Source of the DNA: Bog-756 sp963845485
GTDB taxonomy: Bacteria; Actinomycetota; Acidimicrobiia; Acidimicrobiales; RAAP-2
Reading direction: 5' to 3'
DNA: 64,000 bases
NCBI GenBank assembly: GCA_963845485.1
Contig: CAWJSI010000015.1
Span: forward strand, 248,001 to 312,000
Shown: positions 33,240 to 42,622 of the stretch, piece by piece
Position numbering within the stretch: the stretch's first letter is position 1
Layout of the letters: the number at the start of each line of letters is the position of its first letter
Notes under the pieces: generated by a model
Database searches by the model: none
Told to the model about the DNA's origin: nothing
What the model saw: the letters and a program-made list of their open reading frames with translations, nothing else
Program-made: the position numbers and the translations under genes

Positions 33240-34625
33240 ATGGCCGGTGACGATCTCTTCTCCGGCGCCGCGGAGGAGCGCTTGGCGGCCCGGGCCCCCC
33301 TGGCCGCCCGGCTCCGGCCCACCTCGCTCGACGAGATCATCGGCCAACAGCACCTGGTCGGTCCGGGTGCCCCCCTGCGAGCGCTCATCGAGGCCGACCG
33401 ACTGACCTCGGCCATCCTGTGGGGGCCACCCGGGACGGGCAAGACCACCCTGGCTTCGGTGGTGGCCACGGCCACGGCCAAGCGCTTCGTCCCCTTGTCG
33501 GCAGTCAGCGCGGGGGTCAAAGATGTCCGTGAGGTGGTGGAAGGGGCACGCCGGCTCCTCGGGGAGCAGGGCCGGGGGACCATCCTGTTCCTGGACGAGG
33601 TCCACCGCTTCAATCGCTCCCAACAAGATGCCCTCCTCCCCTCGGTGGAAGAGGGGTTGGTGGTGCTCATCGGGGCCACTACCGAGAACCCGTTCTTCGA
33701 GGTGAACGCGCCCCTGCTGTCCCGCTCCACCCTCTGGAGGCTGGAGCCCCTCTCCCTCGAGGAGCTCGAAGAAGTGGTGGCCCGCGGCCTGGCCGCTGAG
33801 GGGGCGACCGCAGACGCCGAGGCGGTGGCGGCACTGGTGGGCCTGGCCGACGGGGACGCCCGGGCCGTCCTCACCACCCTCGAGGTGGCCATGGCGCTGG
33901 CCGGGCCCGATCCGGTGACCGTGGAGGATGTCGAACGGGCGCGGCACTCCCGCCTCCACCACTACGGCGAAGACGACCATTACGACCAGGTGAGCGCGTT
34001 CATCAAGTCCGTGCGGGGTTCGGACCCCGACGCCGGACTCTACTGGCTGGCCCGCATGCTGGAGGCGGGAGAAGACGCCCGGTTCATCGCCCGTCGGCTG
34101 GTCATCCTGGCCAGCGAGGACATCGGTGAGGCCGACCCCTTGGCCCTTGTGGTGGCTGACGCCGCGGCCCGGGCCGTCGAGTTCGTCGGGCTGCCCGAGG
34201 CCCAGCTCAACCTGGCCCAGGCCGTCGTGCATCTGGCCTGCGCCCCGAAGTCGAACCGGGTCACCGTGGCCCTCGGGCTGGCCCAACGGGATGTACGGGA
34301 GGGGCCGAGGGGGACCGTGCCCGCCCATCTCCGAGACGCCCACTACCGGAGTGCGGGATCCATCGGCCACGGCGAAGGGTACGTGTACCCCCACGACCGG
34401 CCGGGTGCCTGGACCGATCAGCAGTACCGGCCCGACGAACTGGCCGACCGCCGGTACTACGAGCCGAGCGACCGTGGCCACGAGGCCGTCGTGGCCGAGC
34501 GGTTGGCCCGCTGGCGCGGCGAGGGGGACGAGGCGGAGAGCCCGGGACCACCGGTGGGTCCGGGGAGCGCCCCGGAGTCGGACGGCGATGGGGTACCCCC
34601 CGGCGCGGCAAGCCCGCCGGAATAG
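33240..34625 (+). CDS. rarA: Replication-associated AAA+ ATPase RarA/MgsA
   Basis: Clamp-loader-like ATPase acting at stalled replication forks; the mammalian homologue is WRNIP1. Of 461 residues, Walker A is GPPGTGKTTLA (62-72), Walker B ILFLDEVHRFNRSQQD, sensor 1 GATTENPFFEVN, and the tetramerisation domain has HYDQVSAFIKSVRGSDPDAGLYW and ARRLVILASEDIGEADP. The C-terminus (from about 425) is acidic and Pro/Gly rich. It lies nine bases after aspS and probably shares its transcript. Confidence 0.94.
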   Translation: MAGDDLFSGAAEERLAARAPLAARLRPTSLDEIIGQQHLVGPGAPLRALIEADRLTSAILWGPPGTGKTTLASVVATATAKRFVPLSAVSAGVKDVREVVEGARRLLGEQGRGTILFLDEVHRFNRSQQDALLPSVEEGLVVLIGATTENPFFEVNAPLLSRSTLWRLEPLSLEELEEVVARGLAAEGATADAEAVAALVGLADGDARAVLTTLEVAMALAGPDPVTVEDVERARHSRLHHYGEDDHYDQVSAFIKSVRGSDPDAGLYWLARMLEAGEDARFIARRLVILASEDIGEADPLALVVADAAARAVEFVGLPEAQLNLAQAVVHLACAPKSNRVTVALGLAQRDVREGPRGTVPAHLRDAHYRSAGSIGHGEGYVYPHDRPGAWTDQQYRPDELADRRYYEPSDRGHEAVVAERLARWRGEGDEAESPGPPVGPGSAPESDGDGVPPGAASPPE

Positions 34626-34640
34626 GACAGACTGTCGGCC

Positions 34641-37469
34641 ATGACGCGGCAGGGACGGCGGGGAGTGGTGGCAACGGTGTTGTGCTGCCTAGGGGTGGCG
34701 GCGGTGTCGGCCACCGGTCTCAACGCTCCGGCCGGGGCGGCGACGGCAGGAGGAACGGGCCCCGCGGTGCGTCTGGCCGGTCCCACGCCGACCCTCCCGG
34801 CCGGCTCGGCCGTGGTCGGTCCGGCCGATGCCTCGGCCCCGGTCACCGTCGATGTGGCCCTGCATCCGCGGGACCAGTCCGCCCTCGATGCCTTCGTGAC
34901 CGCCGTGTCGACGCCGGGATCGCCGCAGTACCACCACTATCTGGCCGCCGGTCAGTTCGCCTCCACCTTCGGGCCCACCCCTGAGACCATCGCTGCCACC
35001 CGGGCCTGGTTGACCTCGGCGGGTCTCGAGCCGGGCACGACGTCGCCCGACGGACTCCTCGTTCCTGTCACCGGATCGACGGTCCAGCTGGAACAGGCCC
35101 TCGACGTGTCCCTGGTTGCCACCCGCCTCCCCGACGGGCGTGTGGCCCGGTTCAACTCGCAGCAGCCCGCTGTTCCCGCCGCGCTGGCCCCGTCGGTCGC
35201 CGGGGTGATCGGCCTCTCCACGGTGGCCACACCCCAACCCCAGCTGGTCACCACCCCCGAGGGCGCATCGTCGGCCGAAGGTGGCGACACACCGTCCGAC
35301 GTCCCCCACGCCGTGCCGGCGGTGGGCCCGGGAACCTGCCAGGCCGCCGCCAACACCGGTGGCTACACGGCCACGCAGCTGGCTTCCGCCTACGGGTTGA
35401 ACTCGCTCTACGGCCAGGGACTGGACGGTACGGGGGTGTCCATCGGTGTCTACGAGCTCGAGCCCTACACGCCGGCCGACATCACCGCCTACAAGGCCTG
35501 TTACGGGATCGGTACGTCCGTCACCAACACGCTGGTCGACGGGGGAGCGGGGACTTCGATCCAAGAGGGCGAGGCGGCCCTCGACATCGAGGACGTGATC
35601 GGCCTGGCCCCGGGGGCGACGGTCAAGGTGTACACCGGTCCCCAGACGGGCAACGGACCCGTCGACACCTACGACCACATGGTCAACGACCTCTCCTTGA
35701 AGGTCATCACCACCAGCTGGGGGCTGTGCGAGCCCCAGATGGCCATGCAGGGGAACCAACAGGCCGTCGAGTCCTCGATCTTCGCCGAGGCGGCGGCCCA
35801 AGGTCAGACCGTGGTGGCGGCCTCGGGCGATTCGGGCTCCACGGACTGTTACCCGACCCAGCCGTCCTCGACGGTGACCGTCGATGATCCGGCCGACCAA
35901 CCCGACGTGACCGGGGTGGGGGGGACCTCGCTCACGTCGGCGGGGGCACCTCCCGCCGAGTCGGTGTGGAACGACTTCTACGGCTCGAGCGGTGGCGGTG
36001 TCTCGTCGGACTTCGACCAGCCGTCGTGGCAGTCGGGGCCGGGCGTCGACGCCTCGGCCGCCCTGGCCCAGTGCTCGTCACTCGGCCGGTCCAGCTGTCG
36101 TGAGGTCCCCGACGTCGCTGCGTCGGCCGATCCCGCCCACGGCTACGCCATCTACTGGTCGTACCACGGAGGCACCTGGGGCGTCGTCGGCGGCACCAGT
36201 GGCGCCTCGCCCCTATGGGGGGCCCTGATGGCCGTCATCGACCAGCACCTGTCCGCCCCGGCCGGGCTGGTCAACCCCGTGCTCTACGACGCCGGGTCCT
36301 GTGCCGGCACCCCGTTCAACGACGTGACCACGGGGAACAACGCCCTCCTCTCGTCCAGCGCGGGAAAGTTCGCGGCCACGGCCAACTACGACGTGGCCAC
36401 CGGGTGGGGCTCCCCGGCCGGATCGCGGCTGCTCTCGGTGCTGACCTCCCCTCCGGTGTGCCCCGTGGTCACGGGAGTCCAGCCGACCAAGGGTCCGGTG
36501 GCCGGGGGCAACTCGGTCACAGTGACCGGTTACAACTTCTCCGGGGCGACCTCGGTCCACTTCGGCGGGACAGGAGCGTCGTTCTCCGTGACGTCGGGCA
36601 CCACCCTCGTGGCCCGGGCACCGACCGGGCCGTCCACGGGAACCACGGTCGACATCTCGGTGGCCAACTCGGAGGGATCGAGCCCACTGGTGGCCACCGA
36701 CCACTACACCTTCGCTCCGCCGGGCTACTGGCTGGTGGCCAGCGACGGCGGGATCTTCACGTTCGGCCATGCCGGCTTCCAGGGGTCGACGGGTGGGATC
36801 ACCCTCAACAAGCCCGTGGTGGGCATGGCAGCCAGCGCCGACGACGGTGGCTACTGGCTGGTGGCCAGCGACGGCGGCATCTTTGCCTTCGGTGACGCCG
36901 GCTTCTTCGGATCGACCGGTGGCATGCACCTCAACCAGCCCATCGTGGGCATGGCGGCCACACCCACGGGCCGCGGCTACTGGCTGGTGGCCTCCGACGG
37001 CGGCATCTTTGCCTTCGGTGACGCCGGCTTCTTCGGATCGACCGGTGGCATGCACCTCAACCAGCCCATCGTGGGCATGGCGGCCACGCCCACGGGCCAT
37101 GGCTACTGGCTGGTGGCCCGGGACGGTGGGATCTTCTCGTTCGGCGATGCCGCGTTCCACGGCTCGACCGGCGGCACCCACCTCAACCAGCCCATCGTGG
37201 GCATGGCCGCAGACACGAGCGGGGGCGGCTACTGGCTGGTGGCCAGCGACGGGGGCATCTTCACCTTCGGCGACGCCGTCTTCCGGGGAGGAACCGGCGG
37301 CATCCACCTGAACCAGCCCATCGTGGGTATGGCCGCCGACATCAGCGGGGGCGGCTACTGGCTGGTGGCCCGGGACGGCGGCATCTTCTCCTTCGGGGAT
37401 GCGCCGTTCGCCGGTTCGACGGGCGGCACCCATCTCAACCGGCCCATTGTGGGCATGGCCTCGACCTAG
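34641..37469 (+). CDS. Secreted sedolisin (S53) peptidase with six-repeat tail
   Basis: Acid serine-carboxyl peptidase of 942 residues. The export signal occupies residues 1-34 (hydrophobic core VVATVLCCLGVAAVSA). A pro-kumamolisin activation domain spans about 45-200. The catalytic domain (235-605) has E311 and D315 in GEAALDIED, the oxyanion aspartate D397 in SGDSGSTD and the nucleophile S520 in GGTSGASPLWG. An IPT/TIG Ig-like domain covers about 608-692. Residues 695-942 are six 42-residue repeats starting GYWLVA(S/R)DGGIF, with the last one shorter. The tail probably forms a beta-propeller-like or adhesive module. CAGACT seven bases before the ATG may be its -10. Confidence 0.9.
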   Translation: MTRQGRRGVVATVLCCLGVAAVSATGLNAPAGAATAGGTGPAVRLAGPTPTLPAGSAVVGPADASAPVTVDVALHPRDQSALDAFVTAVSTPGSPQYHHYLAAGQFASTFGPTPETIAATRAWLTSAGLEPGTTSPDGLLVPVTGSTVQLEQALDVSLVATRLPDGRVARFNSQQPAVPAALAPSVAGVIGLSTVATPQPQLVTTPEGASSAEGGDTPSDVPHAVPAVGPGTCQAAANTGGYTATQLASAYGLNSLYGQGLDGTGVSIGVYELEPYTPADITAYKACYGIGTSVTNTLVDGGAGTSIQEGEAALDIEDVIGLAPGATVKVYTGPQTGNGPVDTYDHMVNDLSLKVITTSWGLCEPQMAMQGNQQAVESSIFAEAAAQGQTVVAASGDSGSTDCYPTQPSSTVTVDDPADQPDVTGVGGTSLTSAGAPPAESVWNDFYGSSGGGVSSDFDQPSWQSGPGVDASAALAQCSSLGRSSCREVPDVAASADPAHGYAIYWSYHGGTWGVVGGTSGASPLWGALMAVIDQHLSAPAGLVNPVLYDAGSCAGTPFNDVTTGNNALLSSSAGKFAATANYDVATGWGSPAGSRLLSVLTSPPVCPVVTGVQPTKGPVAGGNSVTVTGYNFSGATSVHFGGTGASFSVTSGTTLVARAPTGPSTGTTVDISVANSEGSSPLVATDHYTFAPPGYWLVASDGGIFTFGHAGFQGSTGGITLNKPVVGMAASADDGGYWLVASDGGIFAFGDAGFFGSTGGMHLNQPIVGMAATPTGRGYWLVASDGGIFAFGDAGFFGSTGGMHLNQPIVGMAATPTGHGYWLVARDGGIFSFGDAAFHGSTGGTHLNQPIVGMAADTSGGGYWLVASDGGIFTFGDAVFRGGTGGIHLNQPIVGMAADISGGGYWLVARDGGIFSFGDAPFAGSTGGTHLNRPIVGMAST
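36723..37466 (+). repeat. Six in-frame 126-bp repeats (GYWLVASDGG family)
   Basis: Units start at 36723, 36849, 36975, 37101, 37227 and 37353; the last is 114 bp. Each encodes GYWLVA-x-DGGIF-x-FG, a GSTGG turn, an HLNQPIVGMAA strand and a variable linker. Units 2 and 3 differ at only a few bases, which suggests recent duplication or conversion. Confidence 0.95.
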
Positions 37470-37511
37470 TCGGCCAGGCCGGGGGGTCCGGGCCGCCCGC
37501 CCCGAGGACGA

Positions 37512-37533
37512 GGGAGCGAACCCGGTTCGTCCC
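37512..37533 (+). terminator. Hairpin after the sedolisin gene
   Basis: GGGA (37512-37515) plus CGAAC (37517-37521) pair with GTTCG (37525-37529) plus TCCC (37530-37533), with one bulged G and a three-base loop. It lies 43 bases after the stop. No U-tract. Confidence 0.5.
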
Positions 37534-37570
37534 GACCCGGGGGCCCACCGGTCAGGGCACGTCAAGGATC

Positions 37571-37576
37571 TACACT
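37571..37576 (+). promoter_or_regulatory. Candidate -10 of the DUF948 gene
   Basis: TACACT ends nine bases before ATG 37586, identical in sequence and spacing to the M48 protease promoter. Confidence 0.45.
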
Positions 37577-37585
37577 GACCGGATC

Positions 37586-37996
37586 ATGTCCGCTGGCCAG
37601 ATCGCCGTACTCGTCGCTTCCATCCTGTGCTTCGTGGCGGTCGCCGGCCTCCTCGTCGCCCTCCGGTCTCTCCAGCTCCAGGTGCGCACACTGCGCCGGG
37701 TGGCCGAGGACCTGCGACGCCAGACCGTTCCCCTGGTGGCCGATGCCCAACGGGTGGTGGACCAGGCCGCCACCGAGATGGAACGGGTCGGTGCGGTCCT
37801 CGACTCGACCGAGTCCGTGCACGCCACCGTCGATTCGGCCTCGAAACTGGCCTACCGGGCCTTCGCCAATCCGGTGGTGAAGGTGCTCGCCGTTCGGGCC
37901 GGCGCGGCAACGGGCATCCGCCGCCTGGCCTCGGGCAGCGAGGCGAAGGACCGCAACGGATCGGTGTCATCCCCATCGCGCCACGGGAGGGCCTGA
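37586..37996 (+). CDS. DUF948-like membrane-anchored protein
   Basis: A 136-residue protein with one N-terminal membrane helix (IAVLVASILCFVAVAGLLVAL, residues 6-26), then a heptad-rich segment (LQLQVRTLRRVAEDLRRQ) and an amphipathic region. This layout is typical of DUF948 proteins found before alaS in actinobacteria. Function is unknown; related proteins are sometimes called general-stress proteins. The next gene starts three bases after its stop, and alaS follows. Confidence 0.72.
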   Translation: MSAGQIAVLVASILCFVAVAGLLVALRSLQLQVRTLRRVAEDLRRQTVPLVADAQRVVDQAATEMERVGAVLDSTESVHATVDSASKLAYRAFANPVVKVLAVRAGAATGIRRLASGSEAKDRNGSVSSPSRHGRA

Positions 37997-37999
37997 GCC

Positions 38000-38422
38000 A
38001 TGCCCAAGCGCACATTCTGGCTGGTGACCGGAGCTGCCCTCGGGGCGGGTTCCTCGCTCTGGGCCGAGCGCCGGGTGCGCCGCACCGTCCAACAGGCCGC
38101 CGCCCGCCTCCAGCCCGACGCGTTGGTGGTGGAGGTCGGGCGCTCGGCGCGCCAAGTCGCCGGGGGCGCCGGCGATCGGCTCCGGGACGCGTTGAGCTCC
38201 GGCCGCGACGAGATGCTGCGGCGGGAAGAAGAGCTGTGGTCCGACCTGGCCGCCCAGGGAATGACCGGCGACCTCGTCGTGGGGGCAACGACTCCCTCCC
38301 TCCCGCCCGCGCTGGTCGTCCAGACGCCGCTGTCGTCGGTTGACGCTCCCTCCCGCCGCCGGCCGTCGGGACGCAGGCGCATGCGTCTGACGGCGAAGTC
38401 CACCTCCGACCTGACCAGGTAG
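38000..38422 (+). CDS. Conserved hypothetical protein before alaS (DUF6167-like)
   Basis: A 140-residue protein of unknown function. A short N-terminal hydrophobic segment (FWLVTGAALGAGSSLWAE) is followed by an alpha-helical, Arg/Glu-rich middle (RRVRRTVQQAAARL, GRDEMLRREEELW) and a basic end (RRRPSGRRRMRL). Position between DUF948 and alaS matches the small protein seen there in Streptomyces, which supports it being a real gene. No catalytic motif is visible. Confidence 0.65.
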   Translation: MPKRTFWLVTGAALGAGSSLWAERRVRRTVQQAAARLQPDALVVEVGRSARQVAGGAGDRLRDALSSGRDEMLRREEELWSDLAAQGMTGDLVVGATTPSLPPALVVQTPLSSVDAPSRRRPSGRRRMRLTAKSTSDLTR

Positions 38423-38425
38423 GAT
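38420..38425 (+). promoter_or_regulatory. -10 of leaderless alaS
   Basis: TAGGAT overlaps the end of the previous gene and ends eight bases before GTG 38434. Confidence 0.45.
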
Positions 38426-38433
38426 TTGAGGTC

Positions 38434-41034
38434 GTGACCTCTGGCACGGCGCCTGACGCCGATCATCTGCGCGGCGCTTTCACCCGGTTCTTCACCGAGC
38501 ACGGCCATGCGCCGGTGCCCTCGGCCAGTCTGATTCCCCACGATCCCTCGGTCCTGTTCACCATCGCCGGCATGGTGCCCTTCAAACCGTTCTTCACCGG
38601 GGATGAGATCCCGCCCTGGCGTCGGGCGACGTCGGTCCAGAAGTGCTTCCGGACAGTGGATATCGAGGTGGTCGGCACCACCGAGCGCCACTGCACGTTC
38701 TTCGAGATGCTCGGCAACTTCAGCTTCGGGGACTACTTCAAGGCCGAAGCCATCCCCTTCGCCTGGGAGCTGGTCACCGAGGTCTTGGGCATCGACGGGG
38801 AGCGCGTCTGGGTAACGGTCTTCGAGACCGACGACGAAGCCGAGCAGATCTGGCGCGACGTCGTCGGGGTCCCGTCCGAGCGGATCCAACGTCTCGGCGA
38901 TGACAACTTCTGGAAGATGGGTGATACCGGCCCGTGTGGTCCGAGCTCGGAGCTGTTCTTCGACAAGGGACCTGGCTACGGGGACGAGGGGGGACCGGCC
39001 TTCGGCGGCCCCGAGCGGTTCGTGGAGATCTGGAACCTCGTCTTCATGCAGTACAACCGGAACCCCGACGGGTCGATGGACGATCTGCCCCGGCCGAGCA
39101 TCGACACCGGTGCCGGCTTGGAGCGCATTCTCCCGGTGATCCAGGGCACGGACTCCATCTTCGCCACCGACCTGTTCCTGCCCATGATCGAGACGGCCCA
39201 GTCGATCACCGGGCACACCTACGGCGCGGATGCCGCCGCCGATGTGGGCCTACGCATCCTCGCAGACCACGGACGGGCCATGTCCATGTTGGTGGCCGAC
39301 GGGGTGCTTCCGGCCAACGAGGGCCGGGGCTACGTCCTGCGGCGGATCATCCGCCGTGCCGTGCGCCGCGCCCGCCAGCTGGGCTTCGACGGAGCGGTGA
39401 CGCCGCGCCTGGTCGACTCGGCCGTCGGGATCCTGGGGTCGGCCTATCCGGCCCTGGCCGAGCAGCACCACCTCGTGCTCGACGTCATCGGTCGGGAGGA
39501 GGAGGGATTCCTGCGCACGCTGGCCACGGGCTCCACCATCCTCGAAGAGGAGCTCGCCTCGGGGTCCCGCGCCGTCTCAGGGGACCTGGCCTTCCGGCTC
39601 CATGACACCTACGGATTCCCGGTGGAGCTGACCGTCGAGATCGCCGAGGAGGCTGGGGTCAGCGTCGACCTCGAGGCTTTCGAGGCGGCCATGGACGTCC
39701 AGCGCACCCAGGCCCGGGCCGCGGCTCGGGCCACCAAGACGCCCGCCGGCGAGCAGGCCTACCGCTCGGTCCTCGACACCGAGGGCCAGACGGTGTTCGT
39801 CGGGCAGCGTCCCGACGGCTACTCGGCTCCGGCCCGGGTGGTGGCGGTACTGGCCGACCTCGACCCGGACCACGAGGGCAGAGCCGAGATCTTCCTCGAC
39901 CGGACCCCGTTCTACGCCGAGGGAGGTGGCCAGGACGGCGATACGGGCACCATCGTGACCGAGACCGGCACCGCCACGATCTACGACACGGTGTCGGCCC
40001 TACCCGGGTTGACCTCCCACCGGGCCCACGTCACCGGCGAGATCTTCGCCGGACAGGAGGCCCTGGCCACCATCGACGGTGTGCGGCGCGACTCGCTCCG
40101 CCGCAACCACACCGGGACCCACCTGCTCCATGCCGCCCTCCGCAACGTCCTCGGCGACCACGTCCGCCAGCAGGGCTCACGGGTGGCCCCCGACTACCTG
40201 CGCTTCGACTTCAGCCACCACGGGAACATCGGTCCCGAGGAGCTCGGTGCGGTGGCGTCGATGGCCAACAGCGACGTCCTGACCGACGCCGACGTCATCG
40301 TGGAGGAGACCACCAAGGCCCAGGCCGAGGCCATGGGGGCCCTCGCCTTCTTCGGGGACAAGTACGGCGAGCGGGTCCGAGTGGTGCGGGCCGGGCCCCA
40401 CTCCATCGAACTGTGCGGGGGGACCCACGTGGGTGCCCTGGGCATGATCGGACCCATCACCATCACCTCGGAGTCGTCCATCGGCTCCAACACCAGGCGG
40501 CTGTTCGCTGTCACCGGTGCCAGTGCGCTCGACCGGATCATGGCCCGAGAGGGCCTCCTGACCGAGGCCGCCACCTTGCTCCGCACCGAACCCGAGCACG
40601 TGCCCGAGGCCATCGATCGTCTGCTGGAACGACAGCGGACCGTCGAACGATCACTCGAGCAGTCCCGCAGCCGAGAACTGGCCGCCGAGGCCTCGTCCCT
40701 GGCCGCCGGGGCGGTGGCCGGCGTCGTGGTGGCCCGGCGGGACGGACTCGATGCCGATGCCCTAAGGGACCTGGCCCAGACCGCCCGAACCACCGCCGAC
40801 CTGCGGGCTGTGGTCCTCGGGGGCAGCCCCGACGGGGAGAAGGCCTCCCTCGTCGTATCGGCCGACCGGTCCGGGTCCGACGCCGTCCACGCCGGTGAGC
40901 TGGTCAAACAGTTGGCTTCCCTCCTCGGGGGTGGCGGCGGGGGCTCGCCGGAGATGGCTGTGGCCGGCGGCCGGGATCCGAGCGGCCTCGACCGGGCCCT
41001 CGATGAGGCGCGGCGGGTCCTTCGTGGTGACTGA
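38434..41034 (+). CDS. alaS: Alanyl-tRNA synthetase
   Basis: Full-length class II synthetase of 866 residues. The catalytic domain begins LRGAFTRFFTEHGHAPVPS and includes FTIAGMVPFKPFF and FEMLGNFSFGDYFK. The editing domain has the zinc-site histidines in RRNHTGTHLLHAAL and the cysteine/histidine in LCGGTHVGALG. The C-Ala domain ends with a GGGGGGSPEMAVAGG segment. The start is GTG 38434. ruvX follows after six bases, then mltG and aroE, as in other actinobacteria. Confidence 0.97.
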   Translation: MTSGTAPDADHLRGAFTRFFTEHGHAPVPSASLIPHDPSVLFTIAGMVPFKPFFTGDEIPPWRRATSVQKCFRTVDIEVVGTTERHCTFFEMLGNFSFGDYFKAEAIPFAWELVTEVLGIDGERVWVTVFETDDEAEQIWRDVVGVPSERIQRLGDDNFWKMGDTGPCGPSSELFFDKGPGYGDEGGPAFGGPERFVEIWNLVFMQYNRNPDGSMDDLPRPSIDTGAGLERILPVIQGTDSIFATDLFLPMIETAQSITGHTYGADAAADVGLRILADHGRAMSMLVADGVLPANEGRGYVLRRIIRRAVRRARQLGFDGAVTPRLVDSAVGILGSAYPALAEQHHLVLDVIGREEEGFLRTLATGSTILEEELASGSRAVSGDLAFRLHDTYGFPVELTVEIAEEAGVSVDLEAFEAAMDVQRTQARAAARATKTPAGEQAYRSVLDTEGQTVFVGQRPDGYSAPARVVAVLADLDPDHEGRAEIFLDRTPFYAEGGGQDGDTGTIVTETGTATIYDTVSALPGLTSHRAHVTGEIFAGQEALATIDGVRRDSLRRNHTGTHLLHAALRNVLGDHVRQQGSRVAPDYLRFDFSHHGNIGPEELGAVASMANSDVLTDADVIVEETTKAQAEAMGALAFFGDKYGERVRVVRAGPHSIELCGGTHVGALGMIGPITITSESSIGSNTRRLFAVTGASALDRIMAREGLLTEAATLLRTEPEHVPEAIDRLLERQRTVERSLEQSRSRELAAEASSLAAGAVAGVVVARRDGLDADALRDLAQTARTTADLRAVVLGGSPDGEKASLVVSADRSGSDAVHAGELVKQLASLLGGGGGGSPEMAVAGGRDPSGLDRALDEARRVLRGD

Positions 41035-41040
41035 CCGGTC

Positions 41041-41499
41041 ATGAGCCCTGACGAGCCGACCCGTCGGGGTCGGGCCGTCGGCATCGATCTGGGCTCACGT
41101 CGGATCGGGGTCGCCGTGTCCGACTCCGCCGGCACCATGGCCCTGCCCCGGACCACCGTGGTGCGCTCCGGCGATGCCACCCGTGATCGACGGACCCTGG
41201 TCGACCTCGTCCTCGAAGAGGAGGCCGTGGTGGTGGTGGTCGGCCTTCCGCTCTCCCTCGACGGCTCCCGGGGCCGGGCCGCCACCGAGGCGGTGGCCGA
41301 GTCCGAGGCCCTGGCCACCCTGTTGGAGCCTCACGGCGTGGCCGTGGAGCTGTTCGACGAACGCCTCACCACCGTCACCGCCCACCAGTCCCTGAGCGCA
41401 GGTGGGGCCGACAGCCGCAAGCGGCGGGGGATCGTCGACCAGGCGGCGGCGGCCGTACTGCTGTCGGCGTGGCTCGACTCGGTTCCGGGGCGCCAGTGA
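41041..41499 (+). CDS. ruvX: YqgF/RuvX family putative Holliday junction resolvase
   Basis: A 152-residue RNase H-like protein, involved in 16S rRNA 5'-end maturation in E. coli and also proposed as a junction resolvase. Conserved motifs are GIDLGSRRIGVAVSD at the start, VVVVGLPLSLDGSRG, LFDERLTTVTAHQSL and the C-terminal DQAAAAVLLSAWLD with the last acidic residue. ATG 41041 lies six bases after alaS. The stop overlaps the GTG that begins mltG. Confidence 0.93.
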   Translation: MSPDEPTRRGRAVGIDLGSRRIGVAVSDSAGTMALPRTTVVRSGDATRDRRTLVDLVLEEEAVVVVVGLPLSLDGSRGRAATEAVAESEALATLLEPHGVAVELFDERLTTVTAHQSLSAGGADSRKRRGIVDQAAAAVLLSAWLDSVPGRQ

Positions 41500-42622
41500 C
41501 CACCACGGGGCCGACCGGCCCGACGGGTCCCGAGGAGGGGGAGGGGTCCTTCGATGCGTCACCGCGGCCGACACGGGTGAACGCCCCCGGTCACCGCCGC
41601 CCCCGACCGCGTCATCGGCTGCGCCTGGTCGTGGTGGTCGTGGTGGGGGTGGCCGTGGTGTCGTCCTGCTCGGAGGGTTCCTCTGGATCCAGCACGAAGC
41701 CAGCCCCGGTGGCCCGCCGGGGACCCAGGTCATCGCCACCGTCCACTCCGGCAGCGGGACGAGCCAGCTGGCGTCGACCCTCCAGTCCGACGGCGTCATC
41801 GGCAGTTCGCTCGCCTACCGCATCTGGAGCCAGTTCCACTCCTCGCCATCCGTCCTGCCCGGCTCCTACGCGTTCCACAAGAACAGCAGCTTCGCTACGG
41901 TCAACCGCATCATCGGGGCCGGGCCCAACGTGTATCCGATCGAGATTCCCCCCGGCTTCACCGTGGCCGAAGTGGCCACCCAGGTGGGCCAACTGCCCGG
42001 ACATTCGGCGTCGGCATTCTCGGCCGTCGCCACCAGCGGGAAGGTGACCTCACCGTTCCAGCCGGCCGGATCGACCAACCTGGACGGACTGTTGGGCACC
42101 GGGCAGTACATCGTGGTGCCCGGGGAGACCGACACCCAGCTGCTGACCACCATGGTCGACCGGTTCAACCGGCTGGCCGACGAACTCGACCTCCGGGTGG
42201 GAGCGGCCAAGCTCGACCTCACCCCTTACCAGCTGATCACCGTGGCCTCCATCGTGGAGAAAGAGGGGGTGATCGGGAAGAACCTGGGCCCGGTGGCCCG
42301 GGTCATCCTCAACCGGTTGGCCAACGACATGCCCCTCCAGATGGACTCGACGGTCCTCTACTCCGAGGGCCGGGACGGGGGGCCGGTCACCTCGGCCGAC
42401 CTGGCCATCCGTTCGCCGTACAACACCTACCTGAACAAGGGCCTCACCCCGACCCCGATCTGCTTCCCGTCGAAGGCCGCGCTCCAAGCGGCCCTCGATC
42501 CTCCTCCCGGGACGTGGCTGTTCTTCGTAGTGGTGCAAAAAGACGGCACCGAGGCCTTTGCCGACACCTTCGCCGAACAGCAGCAGAACGAAGCCCTGGC
42601 CAAACAGCGAGGCCTGGGATGA
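41496..42622 (+). pseudogene. mltG: Endolytic transglycosylase MltG, frameshifted near the membrane helix
   Basis: Cuts nascent peptidoglycan and terminates glycan strands. The GTG at 41496 overlaps the ruvX stop and reads a Pro/Arg-rich cytoplasmic lead into LRLVVVVVVGVAVV, the expected membrane anchor, then loses homology. The frame one base earlier carries the rest: LLGGFLWIQHEASPGG, the LysM-like region (PGFTVAEVATQVGQL), the catalytic glutamate in VASIVEKEGV and SPYNTYLNKGLTPTPI, ending at 42622. Adding one base near 41660 joins them into a continuous anchor (VAVVVVLLGGFLWIQ). Upstream in the second frame there is only Gly/Arg-rich nonsense, so the lesion or assembly error is well supported. 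Confidence 0.88.

Noticed and set aside
36723..37466. Regular repeats of 126 bp as a possible CRISPR or satellite array
   Set aside because: The repeats are in frame, encode a conserved protein unit and vary at silent sites, so they are protein repeats.
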